Source: Aquimarina spinulae
Lineage (GTDB): Bacteria; Bacteroidota; Bacteroidia; Flavobacteriales; Flavobacteriaceae
Direction: 5' to 3'
DNA: 64,000 bases
Assembly (NCBI RefSeq): GCF_943373825.1
Contig: NZ_CALSBP010000002.1
Coordinates: 2,965,501-3,029,500 of the forward strand
Shown here: positions 8,792 to 18,700 of the stretch, one piece after another
Layout of the letters: each line of letters begins with the position of its first letter
How positions within the stretch are numbered: the stretch's first letter is position 1
The notes under the pieces: generated by a model
Database searches by the model: none
Told to the model about the DNA's origin: nothing
The model's input: only the letters and a program-made list of their open reading frames with translations
Program-made: the position numbers and the translations under genes

Positions 8792-9766
8792 ATGCAACAA
8801 ATACGTAGAAACAGAAGACTAAGGACAAATGATGCTATTCGTTCTTTGGTAAGAGAAAACATAATAACTCCCCATGATTTTTTGGTTCCCCTTTTTATTG
8901 TGGAAGGAAAAGGTGTAAAAGAAGAAATATCTTCTATGCCTGATTATTATAGATATAGCTTAGATTTGCTTGGTAACGAAGTTAAAGAGCTATGGTCATT
9001 GGGGTTAAAATCCGTACTACTTTTTGTAAAAGTCCCCGATCATCTTAAGGATAATAAGGGTACAGAGGCATTAAATTCTAATGGATTGATGCAACGCGCA
9101 ATAAAAGTTGTTAAAGAAGCTGCTCCCGAAATGTTAGTGATGACCGATGTAGCGCTAGATCCATATTCTTCATATGGCCATGATGGTATTGTAGAAGGTG
9201 GGGAGATCATTAATGATGAAACCTGTAAAGTTTTGGCAGAAATGTCATTATCACATGCGCAGGCAGGGGCTGATTTTGTAGCACCAAGTGATATGATGGA
9301 TGGGCGAATCTTAAGTATGCGGGAACTGCTCGAAAAAGAAAACTATAAAAACACTGGTATCATGAGCTATAGTGCCAAGTATGCTTCTGCTTTTTATGGA
9401 CCCTTTAGAGATGCTTTGGATTCTGCTCCGGGATTTGGAGATAAAAAAACATACCAGATGGACTTTGCTAATCGTGACGAAGCAATCAAAGAAACGCTCA
9501 TGGATATCGAAGAGGGAGCAGATATAGTAATGGTAAAACCTGGATTGTGTTATCTTGATATGGTAAGAGACATTAGAGATGCGGTAGATGTACCTGTTGC
9601 TGTATACCAGGTAAGTGGTGAGTATGCGATGTTAAAAGCAGCTGCAGAAAAAGGATGGCTAGATCATGATGCTGTAATGTTAGAACAAATAATGGCTTTC
9701 AAAAGAGCAGGAGCACAAATTATTGCCAGTTATTTTGCTAAAGATGTGGTTAAGCTTTTGAGTTAA
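8792..9766 (+). CDS. hemB: Delta-aminolevulinic acid dehydratase (porphobilinogen synthase)
   Basis: 324 residues, the usual family length. It condenses two 5-aminolevulinate molecules to porphobilinogen in cytosolic heme synthesis. The two Schiff-base lysines are K196 (SYSAKYASAFYGPF) and K249 (DIVMVKPGLCY). The zinc-binding triple cysteine of E. coli HemB is replaced by A121, D123 and D131 (DVALDPYSSYGHDG), the pattern of magnesium-dependent Pseudomonas-type enzymes, so this protein should not need catalytic zinc. It appears to be transcribed alone from a well-formed promoter. Confidence 0.97.
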   Translation: MQQIRRNRRLRTNDAIRSLVRENIITPHDFLVPLFIVEGKGVKEEISSMPDYYRYSLDLLGNEVKELWSLGLKSVLLFVKVPDHLKDNKGTEALNSNGLMQRAIKVVKEAAPEMLVMTDVALDPYSSYGHDGIVEGGEIINDETCKVLAEMSLSHAQAGADFVAPSDMMDGRILSMRELLEKENYKNTGIMSYSAKYASAFYGPFRDALDSAPGFGDKKTYQMDFANRDEAIKETLMDIEEGADIVMVKPGLCYLDMVRDIRDAVDVPVAVYQVSGEYAMLKAAAEKGWLDHDAVMLEQIMAFKRAGAQIIASYFAKDVVKLLS

Positions 9767-9908
9767 TTTTGTAACCCGGCTAAGATCTGCGATGATAAAA
9801 AGACAATAATTAAATCGATATAAATATCTTTTAGTTAAGAAAGTTTATGTATTAGTGTGATGCTAAAAATCTTAGTTTAACAATAGAATTTAATAAAATC
9901 ATAAGTTT

Positions 9909-10295
9909 ATGGTCAGCAGAGATAGGATATATCAGACGTTTGGAGAGTTACTCTATGTAATTGCAATGAGTGATGGGGTGATACAAAAAAAAGAAGTCGA
10001 AACGCTCGAAGATATTTTAAAAGGGCATCCAAAAGGAAAAGATATTAAGTGGTCTTTTGATTACGAAAATGAGAATCAAAATGATGTCGAAACGTTGTAT
10101 AAAAAGATAATCGAAGTGTTTTCTGATAATGGTCCTGATGAAGAGTATGAATTTATGATGTATGCATTAGCCAAAATTGCAGATGCCAGTGAAGGGATGG
10201 ATCCAAAAGAAGAAAAAGTGATTACCAATTTCTCGAGAGATTTGTTGGAACGTTTTAAAAAAGATATTGAGAAAATCAAAGAAAAATATAAGTAG
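9909..10295 (+). CDS. TerB-like all-helical protein
   Basis: 128 residues, acidic and lysine-rich, with no signal peptide. Two segments, GELLYVIAMSDGVIQKKEVETLEDIL (9-34, given here only as a range with key GxLLYxIAxSDGxIxxxE) and ALAKIADASEGMDPKEEKVI, look like the paired helices of TerB/DjlA-like domains, in which 'aDG.id..E' repeats bind metal. The function of such stand-alone proteins is unknown; tellurite resistance is only a family label. It lies 41 bp upstream of a cytochrome gene and may be cotranscribed with it. Confidence 0.6.
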   Translation: MVSRDRIYQTFGELLYVIAMSDGVIQKKEVETLEDILKGHPKGKDIKWSFDYENENQNDVETLYKKIIEVFSDNGPDEEYEFMMYALAKIADASEGMDPKEEKVITNFSRDLLERFKKDIEKIKEKYK

Positions 10296-10336
10296 TCTTT
10301 TCTAACCAGAGACTAGTAACACTATCCATTATTTAT

Positions 10337-10738
10337 ATGCAAAAAATAACCTTATTCCTCATGGTAGCAGTTTTGTTATGTGCAAGCTGCCAATCTGAAA
10401 AAAAGGAAAACTCTAACATTAATATAGGAACCAAGAAAGAAAAACTCTCTCCATATGATTTAGGGAAAAAGATATTTAACGGTAAAGGAAAATGTTATAC
10501 TTGCCATAAGATTGACAAAAAGTCTATCGGCCCTGGAGTCATTGAGATTATGAAGATTTACAAAGATCAAAATAAAGACCTGATTTCATTTTTAAAACAA
10601 GAAGCAGATCCTATTGTAGATCCAGAGACCTTTACAGTAATGAAAACCAATTTTGCGATTATCAAAACATTTACAGAAGAAGAGCTTAAAGCTGTAGAAG
10701 TGTATATGACCGAAGTAAAGACCAATAAAGCAGAATGA
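10337..10738 (+). CDS. Monoheme c-type cytochrome lipoprotein
   Basis: 133 residues. A lipobox ends at Cys18 (VLLCASC), so the mature protein is a lipid-anchored periplasmic protein. The heme site is CYTCH (Cys53, Cys56, His57). Met102 in the segment FTVMKTNF is a good candidate for the second axial ligand. Size and layout fit small class I cytochromes used for electron transfer. Its stop codon overlaps the start of the downstream exported DinB-like gene by 4 bp, so the two are translationally coupled, which suggests joint function in the envelope. The electron partner is unknown. Confidence 0.88.
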   Translation: MQKITLFLMVAVLLCASCQSEKKENSNINIGTKKEKLSPYDLGKKIFNGKGKCYTCHKIDKKSIGPGVIEIMKIYKDQNKDLISFLKQEADPIVDPETFTVMKTNFAIIKTFTEEELKAVEVYMTEVKTNKAE

Positions 10739-11253
10739 TATACAGACTATTAGTACTTGTTTTTTTGATTTCGGGTACAATTATGGCTCAGCAAGACACT
10801 CCAAAAAATGCTTTTCTCGAAAAGTGGAAAAACTCTAAAGATTATCTTTTAAAAATTGCAGAGCAGATGCCAGAAGATGATTTTGGATTTAAACCAACAG
10901 AACGAGAAATGAGTTTTAAAGAACAATTATTTCACATTCGTGGAAATATGCTCTGGTTAGGAACCACATATTTTTCTTCAGAAGAATTTGACAGAGAGAA
11001 ATTAAAAGAAAACCTACCAGAAACCAAGACAGAAATCATTGCTTTACTCACTAAAGCATTTGATAAAGTATATACTCGCATCCAGGAAACCGATGAAGAT
11101 GATCTGAAATTTGAGGTTGATTTTTTTGCAGGGCGAAAATCAAAACTTCAAATTCTTAACCTATTACAAGATCATGTTACTCATCATCGTGGGCAGCTCA
11201 TTGTTTATCTTAATCTAAATGATATTGAACCACCACGTTATGTGGGGTGGTAG
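10735..11253 (+). CDS. Exported DinB/YfiT-like metal-binding protein
   Basis: 172 residues with an N-terminal signal peptide (core LLVLVFLISGTIMA, cleavage before Gln19 or Gln20), unusual for a fold that is normally cytosolic. The DinB-type metal triad is visible as H67 (LFHIRGN) and H147/H151 (DHVTHHRGQ). DinB-family members bind divalent metal and some act as thiol-dependent transferases (bacillithiol, mycothiol); no thiol partner can be inferred here. It starts inside the last codons of the cytochrome gene, so both products probably act in the periplasm. Confidence 0.82.
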   Translation: MIYRLLVLVFLISGTIMAQQDTPKNAFLEKWKNSKDYLLKIAEQMPEDDFGFKPTEREMSFKEQLFHIRGNMLWLGTTYFSSEEFDREKLKENLPETKTEIIALLTKAFDKVYTRIQETDEDDLKFEVDFFAGRKSKLQILNLLQDHVTHHRGQLIVYLNLNDIEPPRYVGW

Positions 11254-11680
11254 GCATTTGTCATTTTTGTGTAGGCCAGAATCTATATTGCATAAGTATA
11301 TTTTTTAGATTACTGTTAATATTTTGGTGTATAAGCAATATTTATGTAGTAGTTTTAACCCGTTGTGCATTTAAGGTTTTTTAATTCGAAATTCGTCAAT
11401 TCGAGTGCTTTGACCAAAGGAAGAAGTGTATCGAGAATAGAATTTTGAATCAAAAAAGCTATTCTCAATAGTCCTGCTGAGCTTGCCGAAGTACAATTTT
11501 TTTTATATCATCTCGAGCCCTTCGACTTATCTCAGGATAGGTTAAAGTCGAGAGGCTACTCTGAAAAACCACTCGAATTGACGTTTTTTTTATGCTATTA
11601 ATTTCTAAATGCACAACAGATTAGTTTTAATTTAAAAATACATTTCAAATTCCGTACTTTAGTACCATACTTAAACCACA
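11254..11680. other. 427-bp intergenic region occupied by an inverted-repeat element
   Basis: No gene. Most of the gap is the nested inverted-repeat element described at 11362-11617. A weak promoter-like TACTTTAG at 11655-11662 could serve the CNNM/CBS gene. Confidence 0.6.
11362..11617. repeat. 256-bp nested inverted-repeat element (interspersed repeat candidate)
   Basis: Outer arms GTTGTGCATTTA (11362-11373) and TAAATGCACAAC (11606-11617) are exact complements. Inner arms CGTCAATTCGAGTG (11394-11407) and CACTCGAATTGACG (11570-11583) are also exact. Further stems lie inside: GAGAATAG with CTATTCTC, and TCGACTT with AAGTCGA. There is no coding capacity. The motifs CCTGCTGAGCTTGCCGAAG and CTCGAGCCCTTCGACTT resemble sequences scattered between genes of Bacteroidetes. 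Its size and structure fit a non-autonomous palindromic element (MITE-like or REP-like). Confidence 0.65.
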
Positions 11681-12754
11681 ATGACTCTATTAATTATTTA
11701 CGCCGTACTTTCTATTTTCTTTTCGTTTTTATGTTCGATACTAGAAGCGGTTTTGCTTAGTGTAACCCCAACCTTTATTAATGTCAAGAAAAAGGAAGGG
11801 AAAGTATATGCCAGTAGCCTTGAAACATTAAAAAAAGATGTTGATAAGCCACTAATCGCAATTCTTACAATCAATACCATTGCACATACCGTTGGAGCTA
11901 TTTTGGTCGGAGTAGAGGCAAAAAAAGCTTTTGGAGATGAAGGTAATGGTGTTTTTATTGTTTCGAGTATAATGACGTTATTAATTTTGGTAGCTTCTGA
12001 GATTATTCCAAAAACAATAGGAGCAACCTATTGGAAACAACTGGCAAATTTTACATCCAAAATTCTTAAAATTTTGATATGGCCATTGAAATGGACAGGT
12101 ATACTTTGGATATTACAATTAACGACCAAACTTATTGGTGGTAAAGGGCATCATGGATCTGTATTAAGCAGAGAAGATTTTACGGCTATGGCAGATATTG
12201 CCCATGAAGAAGGTGTTTTCGAAGAGTCAGAGTCTAAGGTAATTAAAAACCTATTATCTTTTAAAGAGGTTTTTACTAAAGATGTGATGACCCCCAGAAC
12301 AGTAATGAAAATTGCTTCAGAAGATACAACACTTGAAGAGTTTTTTAATGAAAATCAAAATCTTCGTTTTTCTAGAATACCTGTCTATAAAGAAAATGCA
12401 GACAATATAACCGGTCAGGTATTAAAGGATGATATTTTTAAAGAAATGGCAAATCAGAATGGGCATAAAAAGATTGGAGAAATAAAAAGACCTATACTTT
12501 TTACGACAAGAAATTTGCCAATACCTGATTTGTTTAATGAACTGATTCAGTCCAAAAATCATTTAGCTTTGGTAGTTGATGAGTATGGTTCTGTAAATGG
12601 ACTGGTAACCATGGAAGACGTTATAGAGACATTATTAGGTTTGGAGATAGTAGATGAAAGCGATACCGAAACTGATATGCAAATCCTAGCTCGAAAAAAT
12701 TGGGAAAACCGCGCAAAACGACTAGGGATTTTGGATGACAAAAAAGAAGAATAA
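11681..12754 (+). CDS. CNNM-type transporter/regulator with CBS domains
   Basis: 357 residues. The N-terminal ~150 residues carry three or four TM helices of the CNNM (DUF21) domain, including SEIIPKTIGATYW, where Pro-Lys is characteristic. Residues ~175-330 are the acidic helical linker (FEESESKVIKNLL) and two CBS motifs (KDVMTPRTVMKIA, LVVDEYGSVNGLVTMEDVIETLLG). The C-terminal CorC_HlyC transporter-associated domain of larger relatives is absent, which is normal for this short subfamily. Relatives are linked to magnesium or cobalt efflux; 'hemolysin' is a legacy name. The ogt start overlaps its stop by 1 bp. Confidence 0.9.
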   Translation: MTLLIIYAVLSIFFSFLCSILEAVLLSVTPTFINVKKKEGKVYASSLETLKKDVDKPLIAILTINTIAHTVGAILVGVEAKKAFGDEGNGVFIVSSIMTLLILVASEIIPKTIGATYWKQLANFTSKILKILIWPLKWTGILWILQLTTKLIGGKGHHGSVLSREDFTAMADIAHEEGVFEESESKVIKNLLSFKEVFTKDVMTPRTVMKIASEDTTLEEFFNENQNLRFSRIPVYKENADNITGQVLKDDIFKEMANQNGHKKIGEIKRPILFTTRNLPIPDLFNELIQSKNHLALVVDEYGSVNGLVTMEDVIETLLGLEIVDESDTETDMQILARKNWENRAKRLGILDDKKEE

Positions 12755-13230
12755 TGGATGAGGTATATGTAGAAACCCCTTTAGGGATCGCCACTATATC
12801 AGGGGATGAAGATGGTATTGCAAGCGTTTCTGTTACCAAAGAGGCTACTAATACTCCTTCAAAAGTTATTCCTTCACATTTACAAAAGGCAGTCTTACAG
12901 CTCAAAGAATATTTTGATGGTCAACGTACCGATTTTGAGCTTACTTTGAATCCGTCAGGAACTGATTTTCAGAAAAAAGTTTGGGCCGAATTACTCAAAA
13001 TTCCTTTTGGAAAAACCCTATCCTACCTTGATATTGCCAAGAAGCTTGGAGATCCAAAAACAATACGAGCTGCAGCAAGTGCCAATGGTAAAAATCCATT
13101 ATGGATTATTGTACCTTGCCATCGGGTTATTGGTAGCGATGGGTCACTTACCGGATATGCAGGTGGGTTATGGCGAAAAAAATGGTTGCTCGATCATGAA
13201 AACCCCGTAAAACAACAATCGTTATTTTAA
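12754..13230 (+). CDS. ogt: Methylated-DNA--protein-cysteine methyltransferase
   Basis: 158 residues. This suicide repair enzyme transfers the alkyl group from O6-alkylguanine or O4-alkylthymine to its own cysteine. The acceptor is Cys122 in IVPCHRVIGSDGSLTGYAGG, and the helix-turn-helix region with the Arg finger (TIRAAASANGKNP) precedes it. There is no Ada-type N-terminal regulatory domain. ATG overlaps the TAA of the CNNM gene, indicating coupling, although no functional link is evident. Confidence 0.95.
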   Translation: MDEVYVETPLGIATISGDEDGIASVSVTKEATNTPSKVIPSHLQKAVLQLKEYFDGQRTDFELTLNPSGTDFQKKVWAELLKIPFGKTLSYLDIAKKLGDPKTIRAAASANGKNPLWIIVPCHRVIGSDGSLTGYAGGLWRKKWLLDHENPVKQQSLF

Positions 13231-13447
13231 TTTCATAAAAATTGCTTAGTTATTTATTTTAATATTTTCAGTTTCAAAAAATGAAACTGAGATATCGTAT
13301 TATTGTTTTTTTGTCATTATAGTGATGATTAATATAGGAGTCATCAAATTTTGAAACCCTTTATTTATCTGCAATTAATTTTCATACATTAGCTAAACAA
13401 GTTATTTGTTTGTAATACTATCATATTAACTCAAAACTTACATAGAA

Positions 13448-14614
13448 ATGGTAAAACGGATACTCAAATTTTTCTTTAAAAGCTTACTTACTATTATTTT
13501 ACTCTGTGTAGCACTACTGTACATTTTTGATTATGATTATATTCTAAAAGGAGTTAGGGTGGTTTATATGACAGGCCATACCACTGCATATATCGATGAT
13601 TATTCGTATTTTGATAATCGTACTATAGAAAAAGGAAATGCTACTCTCGCCTGGGCTACTCATCCAGAATATAATAAAACGCAAAGCACAGATAGACTTA
13701 ATGCTATTAATAAAGAACTAGGCACTGTTGCCTTTATGATTATTAAGAATGATAGTATTTGGTATGAAAACTATGCCGAAGGATTTGGGATTGATTCTAA
13801 AACCAATTCTTTTTCTATGGCAAAAAGTGTGGTAACTGGTATGCTGGGAAAAGCAATTATGGATGGGTATATTAAAAACCTGGATCAGCCAGTTGGAGAT
13901 TTTCTTCCCGAATTTTCGCAAGGTCTTGCGGCAAAAACTACTGTAGGAGATCTTTCTTCTATGTCTTCTGGCTTAAACTGGACCGAACATTATACCAGTC
14001 CGTTTTCTATTACAGCCAGAGCCTATTATGATCCCAATATCAGAGATGTAATGTTAGGACTGGATGTTGTCGAGGAGCCAGGACAAAGGTTTGAATACCT
14101 AAGCGGAAATACTCAATTATTAGGTATGGTTATTGAAAAAGCTACCGGTAAAAAGCTTGCAACCTATTTAAGTGAGAGTTTTTGGAAGCCTTTAGGGATG
14201 GAACATGAAGCCATATGGCAATTAGATAGTGAAGATAGTGGTATGGAAAAAGCATATTGCTGTATTGCAAGTAATGCCAGAGATTTTGCTCGTTTTGGAA
14301 TGTTGTTTAAAAACAAAGGAATGTTTGCAGGCGAACAAATACTACCAGCAGAATTTACAGAATTGGCAACAAAACCAAGATTTGAAGATGGACAAATGTA
14401 TGGATATGGTTTTTGGTTGTCTGATCATCTGGATAAGGAAATTTTTGCCATGCGAGGTATTTTAGGACAATATGTAATTTGTGTCCCAGAGGATAATATT
14501 ATGATTGTACGATTAGGGCATAATCGCGGTCAGTTTGTACCCGGAGAATCATTTACAGAAGATTTCTTTGTCTTTATTGAAGAAGCTTATAAAATGCTTA
14601 ATAATGCTTCATAA
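13448..14614 (+). CDS. Class C beta-lactamase-like serine hydrolase, membrane-anchored
   Basis: 388 residues. One N-terminal TM helix (about 10-28) anchors a periplasmic hydrolase of the serine beta-lactamase/penicillin-binding fold. The nucleophile motif SMAK is at 123-126 (S123, K126). The second motif is Y216-L-S-G-N220, and LGHNRG near the C-terminus replaces the KTG/HxG box. Relatives include esterases, D-aminopeptidases and 6-aminohexanoate-dimer hydrolase-like proteins (YCCIASNARDFARFGML is characteristic of that subgroup). The true substrate is unknown; antibiotic hydrolysis is not implied. The next gene starts within its last codons. Confidence 0.85.
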   Translation: MVKRILKFFFKSLLTIILLCVALLYIFDYDYILKGVRVVYMTGHTTAYIDDYSYFDNRTIEKGNATLAWATHPEYNKTQSTDRLNAINKELGTVAFMIIKNDSIWYENYAEGFGIDSKTNSFSMAKSVVTGMLGKAIMDGYIKNLDQPVGDFLPEFSQGLAAKTTVGDLSSMSSGLNWTEHYTSPFSITARAYYDPNIRDVMLGLDVVEEPGQRFEYLSGNTQLLGMVIEKATGKKLATYLSESFWKPLGMEHEAIWQLDSEDSGMEKAYCCIASNARDFARFGMLFKNKGMFAGEQILPAEFTELATKPRFEDGQMYGYGFWLSDHLDKEIFAMRGILGQYVICVPEDNIMIVRLGHNRGQFVPGESFTEDFFVFIEEAYKMLNNAS

Positions 14615-15317
14615 ACTTAATCTAGAACATATCTTGTTTCTGGATATAGAAACTGTTCCCGAACACGAACATTTTGAAAACCTTAGTGAAGAAACAAAAT
14701 ACTTGTGGGCCGATAAAACCAAATATCAACGTAAAGAAGAATTCTCTCCAGAGGAGTTCTATGAAAGAGCAGGGATATGGGCCGAATTTGGTAAAATAGT
14801 ATGTATATCTGTTGGGTATTTTGCATTCAAAGGTGAAACGAGATCTTTTAGGACCACATCCTTTTATGGAGAAGAAGAACAGCTACTGGTAGATTTTAAA
14901 AACTTAATCGAAACCCATTTTGGAAGACCACATCATTTGCTTTGTGCCCATAATGGAAAAGAGTTTGATTTTCCTTATATCGCTCGTAGAATGATTATTC
15001 ATAATATAGGATTACCTTATAAATTGAATTTATTTGGTAAAAAACCCTGGGAAGTACCTCATTTAGATACTTTGGATTTATGGAAATTTGGAGACTATAA
15101 ACACTATACGTCTCTAAAATTACTTACCAATATTTTAGGTATTCCATCACCAAAAGATGATATTGATGGAAGCCAGGTACGACAAGTTTTTTATGAAGAA
15201 CAGGATATTGATCGTATCATCATTTATTGCGAGAAAGATACAATTGCCGTTGCTCAGATTTTACTTCGGTTGCGACAAGAAGAATTATTAGATGAAGGCG
15301 AGGTTATATCTGTATGA
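14604..15317 (+). CDS. Predicted 3'-5' exonuclease (PolB-like, RNase H fold)
   Basis: Start placed at ATG 14604 (product 237 aa), 11 bp inside the previous gene. The frame extends further upstream, but homologous sequence begins only at HKLNLEHILFLDIETVPE. Three acidic exonuclease motifs are present: FLDIET, CAHNGKEFDFPY and YCEKDTIAVAQ. These match the DEDD exonucleases related to the proofreading domain of DNA polymerase B (DNA_pol_B_exo2 family). It likely degrades or trims single-stranded DNA ends; no polymerase domain is attached. Confidence 0.85.
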   Translation: MLHKLNLEHILFLDIETVPEHEHFENLSEETKYLWADKTKYQRKEEFSPEEFYERAGIWAEFGKIVCISVGYFAFKGETRSFRTTSFYGEEEQLLVDFKNLIETHFGRPHHLLCAHNGKEFDFPYIARRMIIHNIGLPYKLNLFGKKPWEVPHLDTLDLWKFGDYKHYTSLKLLTNILGIPSPKDDIDGSQVRQVFYEEQDIDRIIIYCEKDTIAVAQILLRLRQEELLDEGEVISV

Positions 15318-15757
15318 TTTTGACAAAAACTTAACCTTTTAATCAATTTGTTTTCTGATATGGAAAAGAAAGGAAACGAGTCCTTTCTTATTCCATAATA
15401 CTACTAATTTTGACGAAACGTTTACAAAGTCGAGCCGAAAACAGGAGTAACAACTCATTTATTTTAATCAGGGTTTGAATTTTTTAACCTTTCTGGGGCC
15501 TACAGAATTATTTTAAACATAAAAAAGTAACATATCTTTTATGTTATTGTTCTCTCTAATTATGACGTGGTGAAAAGAGTGTTTACGAAGTATATATCTA
15601 AGATACAGATTCTATTAATATGTGCAAACCTTTTTTGAGATAAAATTTTTCTTATGTTATTCTTAAGACATATAATTATGATATAGATGGTACTCCTAAA
15701 TAGCAAACAAAAAACCACCTTGTAAAAGGTGGTTTTGTACAGTATATTTGATTTTAT
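15318..15757. other. 440-bp intergenic region between convergent genes
   Basis: No gene seen. An interrupted stem (ATGGAAAAGAAAGGA / TCCTTTCTTATTCCAT, 15360-15396) may end the exonuclease transcript. The terminator of the carboxypeptidase gene is at 15709-15735. The remainder is AT-rich filler. Confidence 0.55.
15709..15735 (-). terminator. Terminator of the M14 carboxypeptidase gene
   Basis: Minus strand reads AAAACCACC, a short loop, GGTGGTTTTTT, 22 bp past the stop codon. Confidence 0.85.
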
Positions 15758-18700
15758 CTATTTTAAAATAAGCTTTTTGGTTATGGTTTTAGTATCTGAT
15801 TTAACCGATACAAAATACATTCCAGATGGTAAATTGTTTAATTCTATTTTGTTTGCAGACATTTTACCGCGCCTTACTGTTTGACCTGCTTTATTAACGA
15901 TTTTGTATGTAGACCCATTAAAATTATTCATTTTGATTATAATGAAATCTTTTGCAGGAATTGGGTGAATAACAATGTCAGAGTTTTCTAAATCTGTTTT
16001 CACATCTCTATTAAAGTTATGCATTGCAGCATTACCTACACAGAAGTTTTTAGTATCTTCAGAAGTAAATGATCCGCCAGAAGCTAGTACTGCACCAGAC
16101 GCACTGTTGGTTAGTTCGTAAGAACCGTTACCAAAGCTACAGCAAATCCCATCACCATACGAATCTTTAAATACTAACGTATAACACCCTGCATCCAGTG
16201 TTTTGGTTATATTAAGAGTAGAACCATCAGGTTGAGACGGATATGTTCCTCCAGAATGTACTATCTGGTTGTTACTATCTTTAATCTCCCAGCTTGTTTC
16301 TTCGGGATAGTTATCAAAAGTAATACGCAGTTTTACATCATAAGTAGAAGATGCTCCTGCTGTGGTTACATTTAAAGTATTACTTGCTGCAGATTCGTTT
16401 CCTGCTGCATCTTTAGCTTTTACCGTAAATTGGTATGCTGTGTTAGCGGTTAATCCAGTGATATTTCTTGTAGTTGCAGTTACCGATCCAAGGTTAGTAG
16501 CCCCCTGATATACATCATATCCTGTTACACCTACATTATCAGTAGCAGCATTCCAGGATAGGGTAAGAGTTGTTTGAGCAACATTAGAAGCTGCTAATCC
16601 TGCTGGAGCAGAAGGAGCTTGAGTATCACCTGTTGATCCACCACCTATAGCCACGGTGTAATCTTCTACTTCACCATAAGAGAAAGATTCACAAGAAGTT
16701 GGTATTGCATTGTATTTCATAGATACTCTCATTCTGGTGTTTCCATCTTTTGCTGTTGCAGGTACAGTAAAGTTACCACTTACCGGAGTTGTTTGTGAAG
16801 CTGCATTGGTCCATACTTGTTCTCCTGTATCGGCAAAATCTCCATCTTGATTATAATCAATCCATACAGAGTATCCTTCATTATATTTAGTTCCGGTCCA
16901 GGTAGGAGTAATGGTAATGGTGTTAGCATTTCCTTTAGAAAGGTTAGTAGATTCAGCAGTAAAATCACTGTATCCACCACTTGCTCCTGTTGATGTTTTA
17001 TCGATGGTTCCTAATTTTACATTACTTATATATTCATCAGAAGTACTTTGACCATTAGAGGCACAATAGTTTGTTGGATTACCACCATCAGTAGTTGTAA
17101 AGCTTACAGAAGCACTATAATTAGAAGTAGTTCCATCGGCACATTTACTTCTTACCTGTACTTCATAAGTAGTAGATGGGTTTAATCCAGAAATTACTTT
17201 AGAAGTTCCGTTTTCGGCAGAAGTTGTCCAGTTGGTTGTTCCTGTTTGTCTGTAGCGAAGGTCATAGGTTGCACTGGCTACAGCAGTCCATCCTATAGTA
17301 GCAGTATCTGATCCCACGGCCGAAGAAGATACTCCCGTAGGTACTGTTGCTGTACAAGAAGTAGAATCACCATTATACGTTATGGTAACATCTGTAGTGT
17401 ACTCCCAGGTACCATTATTTATAGTAAGCGTAATAGGAATTTGAGTCCCTGTTGGAGTAGTTGATTTTAACTGAAAATCAATAGCACCATTATCGGTTCC
17501 TAAAAGTTCGATACTACCATATTGTTTTGGTTGTCCTAAAGAACTTATATGCGAAGAATTTGAAGATAAACTAACTGTCCAATTGGCTTGATTAAGGCTA
17601 AAACGTTTGATAGAATATGCTACTGTTCCCGATGTACTTGTAATTGTTTGATTTACATTATTAGGTGTTACTTTTGCATATTTGGTTGCCATTCTTAATA
17701 TCTTGATATTAAAAGGGTACACCTCATTACATAAAGGAATAATTCTACTGGAAGCTGGCCAGAACCCATCGTTTGAAGATCCTACTTCGGGGGTCATAGC
17801 AAAAACCTTGGGTTTAGAACTTTGTTCTCCATACATCCAATCATCAGAACTTCCTCCCGCTGTGTATCCTACTGTTTGATTAGGAGTACCATATGTATAT
17901 GAATTTTCTTCTGTCATGTATGTACATATTTTTACAAACGTACTTTGGTCAGGAGTAAATGTATTTGCCTTATATCCCCATGGATGAATCAACAGATTAC
18001 TATAAGAGTGATAATTAAGCGCAGCTACAAAATTATGCTGATTTGTAAAATCTCTCATTGCCTGGGTTTCAGGTTCCGAAAATTTTGAAGGACCATGATA
18101 CTGATCACTACTTGGATTTGAAGAAGACCCTCCTGGTGCAGCCCATTGATAACCATAGTTACGATTTAAATCTATACCATATGACCCTCCGTTGTTACGT
18201 CTGTTTTTTCTCCAATATCCTCCTCCGTTTGGATTGGTTTGCTGATTGTGTATGTATCCATCAGGATTAATAATAGGTATAAAATATAATTCGGTATTGT
18301 CTACCAATATTTTGATTTCAGGATCAGAATTATAATTCTCTAACAGGTACCACATATAAAAAAGATTTTGTGAAAGCCCTATTGGTTCTCTGGCATGGTG
18401 TATAGAAGTATATAACATTTCATCTTCGTTTTCATCGGTATCTGCATTGTCACTTATTTTGACCATATAAATTGACCTACCTTGTACTGTTGTACCTATA
18501 GATGATTTGGCCGTGATGAGTTGAGGGTAAAGTTGTCTCATTTTATCCAATGCAGCTATTGCTTCGTCATTAGTATGATACCCACCCATACTACCTAAAG
18601 AAAAATTACTGGGAGAGGGTACTTGTTGCTGAATACTATTTTTTGCCTTACGTGCATTTTTTCTATCTATTCGCTTATTTATTCTGGGAATCCTTTTCGA

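Noticed and set aside
13448..14614. Annotation of serine hydrolases (13448-14614 and 54073-55725) as antibiotic-resistance beta-lactamases
   Set aside because: They carry SxxK but lack the class C YxN plus KTG combination and have anchors or TPR extensions; the fold is shared by esterases and peptidases.
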